Shown here: piece by piece, positions 1 through 5,884 of the stretch | How positions within the stretch are numbered: the stretch's first letter is position 1 | Layout of the letters: every line of letters starts with the position of its first letter | From: a virus | Reading direction: 5' to 3' (one strand) | IMG/VR virus record: IMGVR_UViG_3300006339_000002 | Coordinates: 1 to 49,939 of that record | DNA length: 49,939 nt | Position numbers and translations under genes: made by a program | The notes under the pieces: model-generated | Database searches by the model: none | The model's input: only the letters and a program-made list of their open reading frames with translations | What the model was told of the DNA's origin: nothing

Positions 1-27
1 GGCTAAAATAAGGCGTGTGGCATTCTG

Positions 28-38
28 TAATTGTGTCA
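28..38 (-). promoter_or_regulatory. Inverted copy of the early-region CACAATT motif
   Basis: Read on the - strand this is TGACACAATTA, identical over 11 bases to the motif at 2522-2532 upstream of another early gene. Related copies sit at 1535 and 8142. A weaker half-match lies at 68-80. It is upstream of the first gene of the window and may be an operator or promoter element; the role is inference. Confidence 0.35.
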
Positions 39-89
39 AAACAAAGACAAATATTTATTTCTAAATGAACACAATTTCGACACATTTAT

Positions 90-323
90 ATGTTCTTTGA
101 GCTTATGCAAAAAAATAAAAAAAATTTTAATAAAGCTTGGCAGTCAACCAAATATTTCACATTGGTTGAACAATACAAATTAAGAGTTTTATTAAATCGT
201 GAACAGGACTTTAAAAATAATAAAAATTTTGAAAGTCCAAATTATAGACCTGCATCAAATTCGAGTACAATTGAACGTGGTGTACCAAATGACAAGTTAA
301 GAAATTCACTTGGTGGTAGATAA
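90..323 (+). CDS. Small hypothetical early protein (77 aa)
   Basis: I do not recognise this protein. It is lysine/asparagine-rich with no clear membrane segment or domain, and its C-terminal third is rich in Ser, Arg and Gly. An in-frame ATG at 105 (MQKNKK) is an alternative start; neither start has a good ribosome binding site, so the exact N-terminus is uncertain. It ends directly before a TAAG microsatellite that separates it from the peptidase gene. Being the first gene of the early + strand series, it may be expressed early in infection (inference). Confidence 0.55.
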   Translation: MFFELMQKNKKNFNKAWQSTKYFTLVEQYKLRVLLNREQDFKNNKNFESPNYRPASNSSTIERGVPNDKLRNSLGGR

Positions 324-363
324 TAAGTAAGTAAGTAAGCAAGCAAGTAAGTAAGTAAATAAA
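324..363 (+). repeat. Tetranucleotide microsatellite, ten TAAG-type units
   Basis: Ten uninterrupted 4-base units: TAAG x4, CAAG x2, TAAG x2, TAAA x2. It fills the whole gap between the stop of the 77-aa gene and the ribosome-binding-site hairpin of the peptidase gene. The TAA-containing units put stop codons in several frames. Slippage would change the spacing of the leader, not a reading frame. Confidence 0.9.
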
Positions 364-376
364 CAACTGGAGGTTG
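364..376 (+). promoter_or_regulatory. CAAC-SD-GTTG hairpin leader
   Basis: CAACTGGAGGTTG is an imperfect palindrome whose centre is the Shine-Dalgarno GGAGG, one base before the ATG at 378. The same 13-mer recurs exactly at 1988-2000 and, inside a gene, at 1062-1074; variants are at 2189-2201 and 8933-8945. Pairing CAAC with GTTG would put the ribosome binding site in a small loop or stem. Confidence 0.5.
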
Positions 377-377
377 A

Positions 378-773
378 ATGAGTAGAAAAGTAAAGACTAC
401 TAAAAGATTTATAAATTTCAAAATGAATGATGAAGTTTATAAAAATAGACGTAAAGTTTTAGACTTCATTTATGAATTAAAAAATGAAGGCTTTAAACTA
501 CCAAGAATAGATGTAAGAATTGGAACATCTAAAAAATGTAATGTACTTGGTAAAGCAAGGTTAAAAGACAATATAATATGGATAACACAAGAAGCTATAA
601 ACAATGGAAGTAATGAATTAAGAAGTGTAGTATATCACGAGTTGCTTCATGCAATCTATGGTTGCAATCATGTTAAGGGTTGCCCTATAATGAGTGCAGT
701 ACAACCTGACGTTGTAGCTAATAAAGTCAAATCAATTGAGATATTTAAGAAGTATTATAATAAATATAATTAA
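378..773 (+). CDS. Small metzincin-like zinc peptidase (131 aa)
   Basis: A probable zinc metallopeptidase. Residues 87-98 read HELLHAIYGCNH: a HExxH zinc motif with a third histidine (H98) after a glycine (G95), as in metzincins, but with one more residue between H91 and G95 than the canonical HExxHxxGxxH. The following GCPIMS (101-106) resembles the Met-turn. The N-terminal 80 residues are basic with a short hydrophobic strand near IIWIT, as expected for the sheet preceding the active-site helix. No signal peptide is seen, so it probably acts in the cytoplasm. Archaemetzincin or SprT-like families are the nearest kinds; the target is unknown. The start has a GGAGG site one base upstream. Confidence 0.65.
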   Translation: MSRKVKTTKRFINFKMNDEVYKNRRKVLDFIYELKNEGFKLPRIDVRIGTSKKCNVLGKARLKDNIIWITQEAINNGSNELRSVVYHELLHAIYGCNHVKGCPIMSAVQPDVVANKVKSIEIFKKYYNKYN

Positions 774-837
774 AAATAATACTTGACTTTGATTTAAAAG
801 TATGAGCATAAGATAAAATAAAATGGAGAATAAAAAA

Positions 838-996
838 ATGACTAATAAAGAAATACAAAAAAGACTTGTTAAGGATATGCAAAAAGACAAAGACTTGAAA
901 CAATATTCAAAAGATATTAAAGAGCTTAATCAAAGACAATTTAATATTCTTTTAAATGTTTTTAAAAAAGTAAATAAACAAATGGAGGTTAAATGA
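838..996 (+). CDS. Small hypothetical protein (52 aa)
   Basis: Unrecognised helical, Lys/Gln-rich protein. GGAG at 825-828 lies nine bases before the ATG at 838; an in-frame ATG at 823 is possible but would lack a site. Its stop overlaps the ATG of the next gene (ATGA at 993-996), so the two are probably translationally coupled. A loose promoter-like TTGACT (783) lies upstream but has no well-spaced -10. Confidence 0.6.
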   Translation: MTNKEIQKRLVKDMQKDKDLKQYSKDIKELNQRQFNILLNVFKKVNKQMEVK

Positions 997-1295
997 TACA
1001 AGCACAATTAAACTTGCCTAAATTTGATAACAAGGGCAAGTCAACGAGAAGAGCATTAAATCAACTGGAGGTTGAAACCTGTAAGAAATTTGGAGGGCTT
1101 ACAACCTATACTGGTAAGGGAAAATGGTTGAATAAAAATAAATTATATTATGATAACTTGAATATATATCAAATATATATTAAAAGAAATCAAACAAAAT
1201 TATTTATAAACCATGCAATTAAATTTGGCAAGTTAACTAAACAACTTGCAGTTGCAATAGTAATAAATAATAAACCTAGAATATTAGAAATATAA
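993..1295 (+). CDS. Hypothetical protein (100 aa)
   Basis: Unrecognised basic protein without visible membrane segment or catalytic motif. It is coupled to the preceding gene by a 4-base overlap and preceded by GGAGG. Residues near 24-28 (NQLEV) are encoded by an exact copy of the leader 13-mer CAACTGGAGGTTG (1062-1074), which elsewhere lies just before start codons; here no ATG follows, so it looks like coincidence or a relic of gene rearrangement. Confidence 0.6.
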   Translation: MIQAQLNLPKFDNKGKSTRRALNQLEVETCKKFGGLTTYTGKGKWLNKNKLYYDNLNIYQIYIKRNQTKLFINHAIKFGKLTKQLAVAIVINNKPRILEI

Positions 1296-1329
1296 AGGGA
1301 ATATTTTTAAAATTATTCGTTAAGCTAGT

Positions 1330-1494
1330 ATGAATAAAAATTATACATATAAAATAAATCAATACTTTAATGAATTAGATTTTGAATATGCTGAAAAATC
1401 AATTGAAACACTACATAATATATTTAGTGATGATATTGAAATAAAAGCAATATTAAAAGATTTAGAGCATCAAATTATTAGATATTACAAATAG
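1330..1494 (+). CDS. Small hypothetical protein (54 aa)
   Basis: Unrecognised, mainly helical by composition, rich in Asn, Tyr and Ile with acidic patches in the middle. It lacks a strong ribosome binding site (weak AAGCTAG before the ATG). Located between two better-supported early genes, in the same direction and with the same codon bias; that context is the main support. Confidence 0.5.
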   Translation: MNKNYTYKINQYFNELDFEYAEKSIETLHNIFSDDIEIKAILKDLEHQIIRYYK

Positions 1495-1512
1495 AATTAT
1501 ATTAAATAAATA

Positions 1513-1557
1513 ATATAATATGCCATAATATAGCCACAATTCTATGCTATGGTATAA
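1513..1557 (+). promoter_or_regulatory. Early-region regulatory motif (TATAAT then CACAATT)
   Basis: TATAAT at 1514-1519 is followed 15 bases later by CACAATT; the copy at 2504-2536 has the same two blocks with the same 15-base spacing and a shared TGCC in between. A dyad CCATA (1523-1527) / TATGG (1548-1552) encloses it. This looks like a promoter -10 plus operator serving the 132-aa gene at 1584, but no convincing -35 is seen. Confidence 0.45.
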
Positions 1558-1583
1558 AAATAATAATTGTAAAAGGTGGTTAT

Positions 1584-1982
1584 ATGAAAATATATAATAC
1601 AAAAAATATAACTGACTTTGAAGATACACTAAAAGAAATAAAATCAAGATTAAATATTGAAATTGATTTTAATTCTATATCTTCAAACTGTTATAGAGTT
1701 AAGCTAGTAAAGAAAAAAGAAAATAAAAACTATCAAAGAACTGGTTTTTATAATAATAAAAATGGTACACCTAGAAAAGTAAATGCAATTTGTTGGCATG
1801 GATTTAGAGATTTTTTTAAAGAACTCTATAAACATTACAGCACTTTAAGAGTAGTAACAGCTAATACAACCTATACGAGTATATTTGATTTCTATAAAAA
1901 TTATAATCAAACTGGGTATAAAAATATAGGTAGCATGATACAACCATTACAATATAACAAAGCTTGTTTATGTGATGAATAA
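1584..1982 (+). CDS. Conserved-looking phage protein with CWHG motif (132 aa)
   Basis: A soluble protein of unknown function. Its middle holds ICWHGFRDFF (about residues 73-82), which resembles a motif I recall from hypothetical proteins of other phages, usually also followed by a segment like TANTTY. The N-terminus looks like an alpha-beta unit and the C-terminus carries two cysteines (CLC). A good site AAAGGTGG lies before the ATG. No catalytic role can be assigned. Preceded by the CACAATT-type regulatory motif, so it may begin a transcript. Confidence 0.7.
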   Translation: MKIYNTKNITDFEDTLKEIKSRLNIEIDFNSISSNCYRVKLVKKKENKNYQRTGFYNNKNGTPRKVNAICWHGFRDFFKELYKHYSTLRVVTANTTYTSIFDFYKNYNQTGYKNIGSMIQPLQYNKACLCDE

Positions 1983-1987
1983 TAATA

Positions 1988-2000
1988 CAACTGGAGGTTG
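1988..2000 (+). promoter_or_regulatory. CAAC-SD-GTTG hairpin leader
   Basis: Exact second copy of CAACTGGAGGTTG, three bases before the ATG at 2004. Its GGAGG decides this start over a TTG at 1998. Confidence 0.5.
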
Positions 2001-2003
2001 AAT

Positions 2004-2183
2004 ATGGAACTTAAGTATAATATACTTGCTTCACAAATTGAAGCAGATACAACAGCTTCACTACCTTTATTATTAGAAGATGAAACATTTAAAAATCTTT
2101 TTAATAAAGAATTGAAGTCAACAAATAATATATTTGATAGCACAAAAAAGCTATCTAAATATGCTAACGACAACTTAATATAA
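2004..2183 (+). CDS. Small hypothetical protein (59 aa)
   Basis: Unrecognised acidic, helical protein beginning MELKYN. I place the start at the ATG at 2004, which has GGAGG at the right distance, rather than the in-frame TTG two codons upstream. No membrane segment or cysteines. It is followed after five bases by the next hairpin leader. Confidence 0.6.
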   Translation: MELKYNILASQIEADTTASLPLLLEDETFKNLFNKELKSTNNIFDSTKKLSKYANDNLI

Positions 2184-2188
2184 ACTAA

Positions 2189-2201
2189 CAACTAGGAGTT
2201 G
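2189..2201 (+). promoter_or_regulatory. CAACT-AGG-AGTTG hairpin leader (variant)
   Basis: CAACTAGGAGTTG forms five perfect base pairs around AGG, where the standard copies have a U-G pair at the fifth position. The change keeps the hairpin and keeps AGGAG before the ATG at 2205, which argues that the fold itself matters. Confidence 0.5.
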
Positions 2202-2204
2202 AAT

Positions 2205-2387
2205 ATGTTTAAAAAAGAACAAACTATTCATGAGTTTGCAGAAGAGCCATCAATAAAAGAATTAATTGATATGGGTTTTATGAAACTTGATAATAGTAAG
2301 TATGAGTACAATGAGAATTGCCATTGTAAAAGGTGTAAGATAAACACACAAGCAAGGCAAGAACTACAAGCAACGAGAGGATGGTAA
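2205..2387 (+). CDS. Small protein with CHCKRC zinc-binding-like motif (60 aa)
   Basis: Unknown small protein. The C-terminal half contains CHCKRC (about residues 39-44) followed by a helix rich in Gln and Arg; only one half of a zinc site is visible, so metal binding would need a dimer or a partner. The start follows AGGAG in the hairpin leader; an in-frame TTG at 2199 lacks a site. Confidence 0.6.
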   Translation: MFKKEQTIHEFAEEPSIKELIDMGFMKLDNSKYEYNENCHCKRCKINTQARQELQATRGW

Positions 2388-2389
2388 AT

Positions 2390-2500
2390 ATGGAATACAT
2401 ATTTTTAGGAGTAGGAATTCTTATCATAGCTTTGTTAAGCTATTTAGGAATAAAGGGAGTTGATGAGGCGATTGACTTTCAGAATAGTAAAAGAAAATAA
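2390..2500 (+). CDS. One-helix membrane peptide (36 aa)
   Basis: A hydrophobic segment of about 20 residues starting IFLGVGIL (residues 4-23) is followed by a charged tail ending NSKRK, consistent with a single inner-membrane helix with cytoplasmic C-terminus. GAGG nine bases upstream favours the ATG at 2390 over 2381. Function unknown; such peptides can alter the host membrane or block secondary infection, but nothing here shows that. Confidence 0.55.
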   Translation: MEYIFLGVGILIIALLSYLGIKGVDEAIDFQNSKRK

Positions 2501-2503
2501 ATA

Positions 2504-2542
2504 TATAATGTGCCTTAATTCTGACACAATTATATGATAGGA
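2504..2542 (+). promoter_or_regulatory. Early-region regulatory motif (second full copy)
   Basis: TATAAT at 2504-2509, TGCC at 2511-2514 and CACAATT at 2525-2531, with TAATT (2516-2520) and AATTA (2528-2532) forming a short dyad. Spacing matches the copy at 1513-1557. The ATG of the 55-aa gene follows at 2550. Confidence 0.5.
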
Positions 2543-2549
2543 GTAAAAT

Positions 2550-2717
2550 ATGGCTGATGAATATTTTAAAAATAATTATGTTAAAAATCTCTCAAAATAT
2601 AATGAGTGGTTTGAAGAGATTAAACATGATGAAGATGAAGACTTTGATATTAAGCATACCATAGATACACATGGTAAGATTGGTATTGAAGAAATTAAAT
2701 ATGGTAAGGAGGACTAA
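2550..2717 (+). CDS. Small acidic hypothetical protein (55 aa)
   Basis: Unrecognised; the central part is strongly acidic (HDEDEDF about residues 26-32). TAGGAG lies nine bases before the ATG. Its stop overlaps the ATG of the next gene in a TAATG arrangement, so the pair is probably coupled. Strong acidity can indicate DNA mimicry or partner binding, but the protein is too short to say. Confidence 0.6.
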   Translation: MADEYFKNNYVKNLSKYNEWFEEIKHDEDEDFDIKHTIDTHGKIGIEEIKYGKED

Positions 2718-2932
2718 TGGCTAAAGAGTTAGAGTTTGGAGTAGACGTTGGTAAAGATTATGACATAATTAAATTTTTAGATTTACGTCATAAGATAGAA
2801 CGAGTACTAGAAAAAAACATTAAAGGTTTGAAAGTAACTGATGGTGGTACTGGTTTTGGTGGAGTTGATTTAGCATTTGAATATGATAAGTGTAGATTTG
2901 ATGTTCAAATAAAAACAATAAAGGAGGACTAA
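2717..2932 (+). CDS. Hypothetical protein (71 aa)
   Basis: Unrecognised soluble protein with an apparent alpha-beta-beta pattern: a helix near 17-35, then LKVTDGGTGFGGVDLAFEY and a final strand FDVQIKTI. AAGGAGG precedes the start. Both ends overlap neighbouring genes by one base (TAATG), placing it in the middle of a tightly coupled run. Confidence 0.65.
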   Translation: MAKELEFGVDVGKDYDIIKFLDLRHKIERVLEKNIKGLKVTDGGTGFGGVDLAFEYDKCRFDVQIKTIKED

Positions 2933-3045
2933 TGACAAAAAGAATAGTATATTTTTTCTATAATTTTTTTAATAAGTTTATAGAAAAATATGAACATCAA
3001 GATAGGGTTGATGCTTTATCTAGAAGAGATAAACTAAATGGATAA
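2932..3045 (+). CDS. Small hypothetical peptide (37 aa)
   Basis: Unrecognised peptide with an aromatic, amphipathic N-terminus (about residues 5-17, rich in Phe, Tyr and Asn) and a charged C-terminus. AAGGAGG lies before the ATG, which overlaps the previous stop. Could associate with the membrane face. Confidence 0.55.
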   Translation: MTKRIVYFFYNFFNKFIEKYEHQDRVDALSRRDKLNG

Positions 3046-3133
3046 TATCTTTTTATTTACACCAAGTCCAACACTAGATTATTTAATATTGTTTGTTGTT
3101 GGTTTAATAATAATAGCATGGAGTAGCAGATGA
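3038..3133 (+). CDS. One-helix membrane peptide (31 aa)
   Basis: Residues 13-28 form one hydrophobic helix (YLILFVVGLIIIAW). It overlaps the previous gene by eight bases and the next by four (ATGA), suggesting coupled translation. Function unknown. Confidence 0.55.
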   Translation: MDNIFLFTPSPTLDYLILFVVGLIIIAWSSR

Positions 3134-3294
3134 GTTGGAGTAAGAAATATTATAAAGGGTTGACCAATACTCAACATAAGATTAATGATGATTGGTTTAA
3201 AGATATGTTGACTTTTTTAAAAGAGAATGGTATACTTCATGTACCAAATTTAGAAAAATCTTTTAATAAAAAAGGAGAGGAAGTACATGAGTAA
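3130..3294 (+). CDS. Small hypothetical protein (54 aa)
   Basis: Unrecognised soluble basic protein beginning MSWSKKYYKG. Coupled to the membrane peptide upstream by ATGA and overlapping the next gene by eight bases. A strong-looking promoter sequence is embedded in its second half (3208-3236). Confidence 0.55.
   Translation: MSWSKKYYKGLTNTQHKINDDWFKDMLTFLKENGILHVPNLEKSFNKKGEEVHE
3208..3236 (+). promoter_or_regulatory. Candidate sigma70 promoter inside a small gene
   Basis: TTGACT (3208-3213), a 17-base spacer and TATACT (3231-3236) with an extended TG one base upstream of the -10. It would start transcripts near 3243, just before the gene at 3287. Chance matches occur in AT-rich coding DNA, so this is only a candidate. 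Confidence 0.4.
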
Positions 3295-3496
3295 GAAAAG
3301 AATATATAAGTTTAAATTAGAGGATGGAAACTTTGAAGAGATTGAAAGTCTTGGCTATAAAAAAGCAGTTAAATCTTTTCAATCAAAGCATCCTAATTTA
3401 AAAGTGGTACTTGTCCATCACATAAATAAAAAGGGCGAGTGGTTAATTACTAAACAAGACTTACCAATGGGTAGGAAGAAAAAACTAGGAGGATAA
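3287..3496 (+). CDS. Hypothetical protein (69 aa)
   Basis: Unrecognised basic protein with an alternating strand-helix-strand pattern, ending GRKKKLGG. It reads like one compact alpha-beta domain. AGGAGAGG precedes the start; a candidate promoter lies 50 bases upstream. Its stop directly abuts the next start. Confidence 0.6.
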   Translation: MSKKRIYKFKLEDGNFEEIESLGYKKAVKSFQSKHPNLKVVLVHHINKKGEWLITKQDLPMGRKKKLGG

Positions 3497-3859
3497 ATGC
3501 AAGTAGAAGACATAACAAAAGCAGTTGAGTATAAGCAAGGACATTTTAATATGGTACAATATATATTAAAAGAAAAACCAGAGTGGAGTATAAGTGTCTA
3601 TGCTAAAGAAACTGGAGAATTTCCAGTTGAATATTCAAAAGACTATGAAGACATAAGAAAAGCAATTAAAGATTATGAAACTGAAATCATAGTGTATCAA
3701 AAAGATGAGAGACAAATAGGTTGGGCTTGGTTTATACCTTATAATGATACAGATGAGGATATAGTTGCTGACTATTCAAACACATTAACTCTAAACAAAT
3801 GGGCAAAACAATTTGAAGAGTTGCATAAACAGTTGGAGGATACAAGAACAACCACATGA
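3497..3859 (+). CDS. Hypothetical protein (120 aa)
   Basis: Unrecognised soluble acidic protein; there is a conspicuous RQIGWAWFIPY segment in the middle, followed by an acidic loop (DTDED) and a C-terminal helix. No cysteines or catalytic triad pattern. AGGAGG lies seven bases before the ATG. Overlaps the next gene by four bases. Confidence 0.65.
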   Translation: MQVEDITKAVEYKQGHFNMVQYILKEKPEWSISVYAKETGEFPVEYSKDYEDIRKAIKDYETEIIVYQKDERQIGWAWFIPYNDTDEDIVADYSNTLTLNKWAKQFEELHKQLEDTRTTT

Positions 3860-4065
3860 ACACACAAAGAAAAATAAAAAGTTATAATAAATTAAAACTT
3901 AAATTAAAAAAAATTGATGAGATTATTTTTAGATTAAAAAAGAAATCATTAACAAAAGAAAAAATAATCTTTGAAGACTTAACAGATTTATCTAACAGGG
4001 TAGATACTTTGTTGGATATAGTTATACATGATACCAAACCAAAAGATGATGTGGTTGTATTATGA
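3856..4065 (+). CDS. Small helical/coiled-coil protein (69 aa)
   Basis: Lys/Leu/Ile-rich with heptad-like spacing through residues 8-50, so probably a coiled coil. Coupled to the previous gene by an ATGA overlap. Function unknown. Confidence 0.55.
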   Translation: MNTQRKIKSYNKLKLKLKKIDEIIFRLKKKSLTKEKIIFEDLTDLSNRVDTLLDIVIHDTKPKDDVVVL

Positions 4066-4092
4066 GAACAATAAGAGAACAATGGAGGTACA

Positions 4093-4284
4093 ATGAGTGA
4101 ACATCAAGTAAAGATAGTGGTTGATAAGAGAACAAAACATGGACAAGATTTCTTTTATCCAATGTGTGAAATGTCAGAAACTTTAGTGAAACTTAAAGGA
4201 CATACAAAGAAAGTTTTAACGAGAAGTGATATGTTTCTTTTAAGTAAATTATTTGATATCGAGTTGACACCACAGAAAATATAA
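4093..4284 (+). CDS. Hypothetical protein (63 aa)
   Basis: Unrecognised; an N-terminal strand with basic residues (VKIVVDKRTKHG), a middle MCEMSETLVKL and a C-terminal helix. ATGGAGGTACA gives a good site before the ATG. Its stop overlaps the next start (TAATG). Confidence 0.6.
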   Translation: MSEHQVKIVVDKRTKHGQDFFYPMCEMSETLVKLKGHTKKVLTRSDMFLLSKLFDIELTPQKI

Positions 4285-4445
4285 TGTATATAATTTTAAT
4301 AAAAGATAATCATAGATTTAGAATATATACTAATGAAATCTTTTCTTTATATAAAGATGCATTGGATTATGCACAGAGGAGTAAGTTTAAAAAGAATGTT
4401 AACTGGAAGATTGAAGAGTTTGATTACAAATACTTTAAGAGATAG
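4284..4445 (+). CDS. Small hypothetical protein (53 aa)
   Basis: Unrecognised basic aromatic protein (many Tyr and Phe) that starts in a TAATG overlap with the previous gene. A TTGACA (4264-4269) and TATAAT (4289-4294) with a 19-base spacer straddle this start, a weak candidate promoter. Confidence 0.5.
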   Translation: MYIILIKDNHRFRIYTNEIFSLYKDALDYAQRSKFKKNVNWKIEEFDYKYFKR

Positions 4446-4468
4446 TATATATATTGTTAGGTATTGTA

Positions 4469-4669
4469 ATGATGATAGTATTAATAATTCTAATGACGTA
4501 TATATATTTATATAGAGGAATTTTTATGAAGTCAATGAAACATTATAAGAACATTATAAGGTGTGTCAATAGGTCGCACTTGTTAATACAGAATTATTTT
4601 GGTTATCTTAAAATGAACAAGAGATTGCCTTATAATTGCCACATGATAGTGGTATCAACAAAGGAGTAA
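4469..4669 (+). CDS. Small membrane protein with basic tail (66 aa, start uncertain)
   Basis: From the ATG at 4469 the protein starts with a hydrophobic helix (MMIVLIILMTYIYLY) followed by a basic, Cys- and His-containing tail. An AGAGGA before the ATG at 4526 would give a 47-residue soluble version instead, and a TTG at 4454 a longer one. The membrane-like N-terminus in frame makes the longer form plausible. Function unknown. Confidence 0.45.
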   Translation: MMIVLIILMTYIYLYRGIFMKSMKHYKNIIRCVNRSHLLIQNYFGYLKMNKRLPYNCHMIVVSTKE

Positions 4670-4670
4670 T

Positions 4671-4862
4671 ATGAAAACAGTAACTCAAATCAAACAACAC
4701 TTTAGTGATGAGGAAATAAAATTACTTATTGAAATCATTAAGGGTAAGTTAGAATTTTCTGTCATGGAAGATAGCATAAGAGATTTTTATGAGGAAGATT
4801 ATAATGAGGAAGAGTTAAAAGAAAAGTTGGAGTTTGATTTTGAATATGGAGGGTTGATATGA
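4671..4862 (+). CDS. Acidic helical protein (63 aa)
   Basis: Unrecognised, strongly acidic in its C-terminal half (EEDYNEEELKEKLEFDFEYG). AAAGGAG lies five bases before the ATG. Its stop overlaps the next start by four bases (ATGA). Confidence 0.6.
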   Translation: MKTVTQIKQHFSDEEIKLLIEIIKGKLEFSVMEDSIRDFYEEDYNEEELKEKLEFDFEYGGLI

Positions 4863-5011
4863 ACAAGACAATAAGAGAGTTAATAAAAGATAAACATTGG
4901 AGTGTTCAAGGGTTAGCAAAATCATTGAGACTAACAATAGAAAAGGAGGTGAAATGGGAAAAGTCAAACAAGCCCTACAAGAAGTCGAAGAAGAAGTCGT
5001 ATCTTTGGTAA
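4859..5011 (+). CDS. Possible small helix-turn-helix protein (50 aa)
   Basis: Starts in an ATGA overlap. Residues 5-25 (IRELIKDKHWSVQGLAKSL) have the length and spacing of a helix-turn-helix, followed by a very basic tail (KPYKKSKKKS). The last 58 bases are shared in another frame with the next gene, which has the stronger ribosome binding site, so this small gene may be real with an overlapping end or may stop being constrained there. Confidence 0.4.
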   Translation: MNKTIRELIKDKHWSVQGLAKSLRLTIEKEVKWEKSNKPYKKSKKKSYLW

Positions 5012-5160
5012 AGACAAACACTTCATTAAAAGATATATATGCTTGTCTTGGAGGAGTGAGTGGAAACAATCCATACTTACTTGATAAAGAATTGATTAAG
5101 AAACTTTTTAACAAGGCAGTATGGGAGAGAGATAACGAGGAGGAGTACCCACATGATTAA
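4954..5160 (+). CDS. Hypothetical protein (68 aa)
   Basis: Unrecognised, acidic helix first (QEVEEEVVSLV) and then a loop with CLGGVSGN. The start at 4954 is fixed by AAAGGAGGTG; a longer in-frame form from 4897 lacks a site. Overlaps the next gene by eight bases. Confidence 0.6.
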   Translation: MGKVKQALQEVEEEVVSLVKTNTSLKDIYACLGGVSGNNPYLLDKELIKKLFNKAVWERDNEEEYPHD

Positions 5161-5416
5161 GTTTACTTTGTTTATGCAAGTATGCTCATTAGTAGTAGGA
5201 TTATGCAACGAACCTCAACAACATAATATTACTTTTGATAACTACTATGATTGTGTTCTTACAGGCACTCTTATTACTGCAAAAACTTTTGAAAATCTTG
5301 GTGAAGATTATGTTAATAGAACAAATGCAATCGTCAAGAGTTGGTGTGGTAAAGAAATAATTAAAGAAGATAAACCACAGAAAAAGAAAATAAAACTAAA
5401 AGGAAATCCAGTATGA
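5153..5416 (+). CDS. Secreted two-cysteine protein, early paralogue (87 aa)
   Basis: Begins MIKFTLFMQVCSLVVGLC, a signal-peptide-like hydrophobic N-terminus, so the rest is probably periplasmic. It shares a pattern with the protein at 18206-18451 on the other strand: MIK start, cysteine pair near 11 and 18, YDC or RDC near 33, a V..T..I.K..WC/YC block near 55-65, and a C-terminal LKG-x-P-(V/I) ending. The two are clearly paralogues, one in the early block and one at the end of the late operon. The conserved C33 and C65 could form a disulfide. Function unknown; envelope modification or superinfection exclusion are possible. GAGGAG precedes the start. Confidence 0.6.
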   Translation: MIKFTLFMQVCSLVVGLCNEPQQHNITFDNYYDCVLTGTLITAKTFENLGEDYVNRTNAIVKSWCGKEIIKEDKPQKKKIKLKGNPV

Positions 5417-5601
5417 ACAAGAATAAAGAATACATATACATAACAAAAACTATGAAGTTAAATATACCAGCTTTAATTTGTCAAGATGCAGTTGATAAAA
5501 TATTGAGTATGAAAAAACAGGACTTGATACCAAAAGAAATAGGCACGTTATATACAAGATGCAAGGTAAAAGAGAGAGGCAAGAATGCCTATAGATTATA
5601 G
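5413..5601 (+). CDS. Hypothetical protein (62 aa)
   Basis: Unrecognised basic protein with two cysteines (about residues 23 and 50). Couples to the preceding gene by ATGA and overlaps the next by 17 bases. No membrane segment. Confidence 0.55.
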   Translation: MNKNKEYIYITKTMKLNIPALICQDAVDKILSMKKQDLIPKEIGTLYTRCKVKERGKNAYRL

Positions 5602-5884
5602 AAATTTAGTATACCCTTTTAAAGACATGGCTGATACACCATATAGTGTTGTCAGACTTTTAAATGAATGCTATAATGATTATGCAGATGGGAACTTGGG
5701 TGATGGTGAACATATGGCAAGTGGTAAGCAAGTAAGAGGAGAATTTTTAAAACGTATAGCACAGATGGGTTATGATGAGTTAAAGTATAAAGATATAGCT
5801 GATACTTTAGAGGAAGATGTGAGTGAGAATAATCAACACCTTTATCATAAACATTATGAACCAAGTGAACAGGAGGATGAATGA
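5585..5884 (+). CDS. Hypothetical protein (99 aa)
   Basis: Unrecognised soluble protein, with a central YADGNLGDGEHMASGKQVRGEF stretch split here as YADGNLGDG and EHMASGKQVRGEF, an amphipathic helix and an acidic C-terminus. GAGAGAGGC precedes the ATG, which lies inside the end of the previous gene. Confidence 0.6.
   Translation: MPIDYRNLVYPFKDMADTPYSVVRLLNECYNDYADGNLGDGEHMASGKQVRGEFLKRIAQMGYDELKYKDIADTLEEDVSENNQHLYHKHYEPSEQEDE

Noticed and set aside
783-814. TTGACT ... TAAGAT promoter before the 52-aa gene
   Set aside because: The spacer is 20 bases and the -10 is weak; not good enough to list as a promoter.
4062-4100. 12-codon frame overlapping two gene ends
   Set aside because: It starts in an ATGA overlap but is too short and has no ribosome site of its own; the GGAGG inside it belongs to the gene at 4093.
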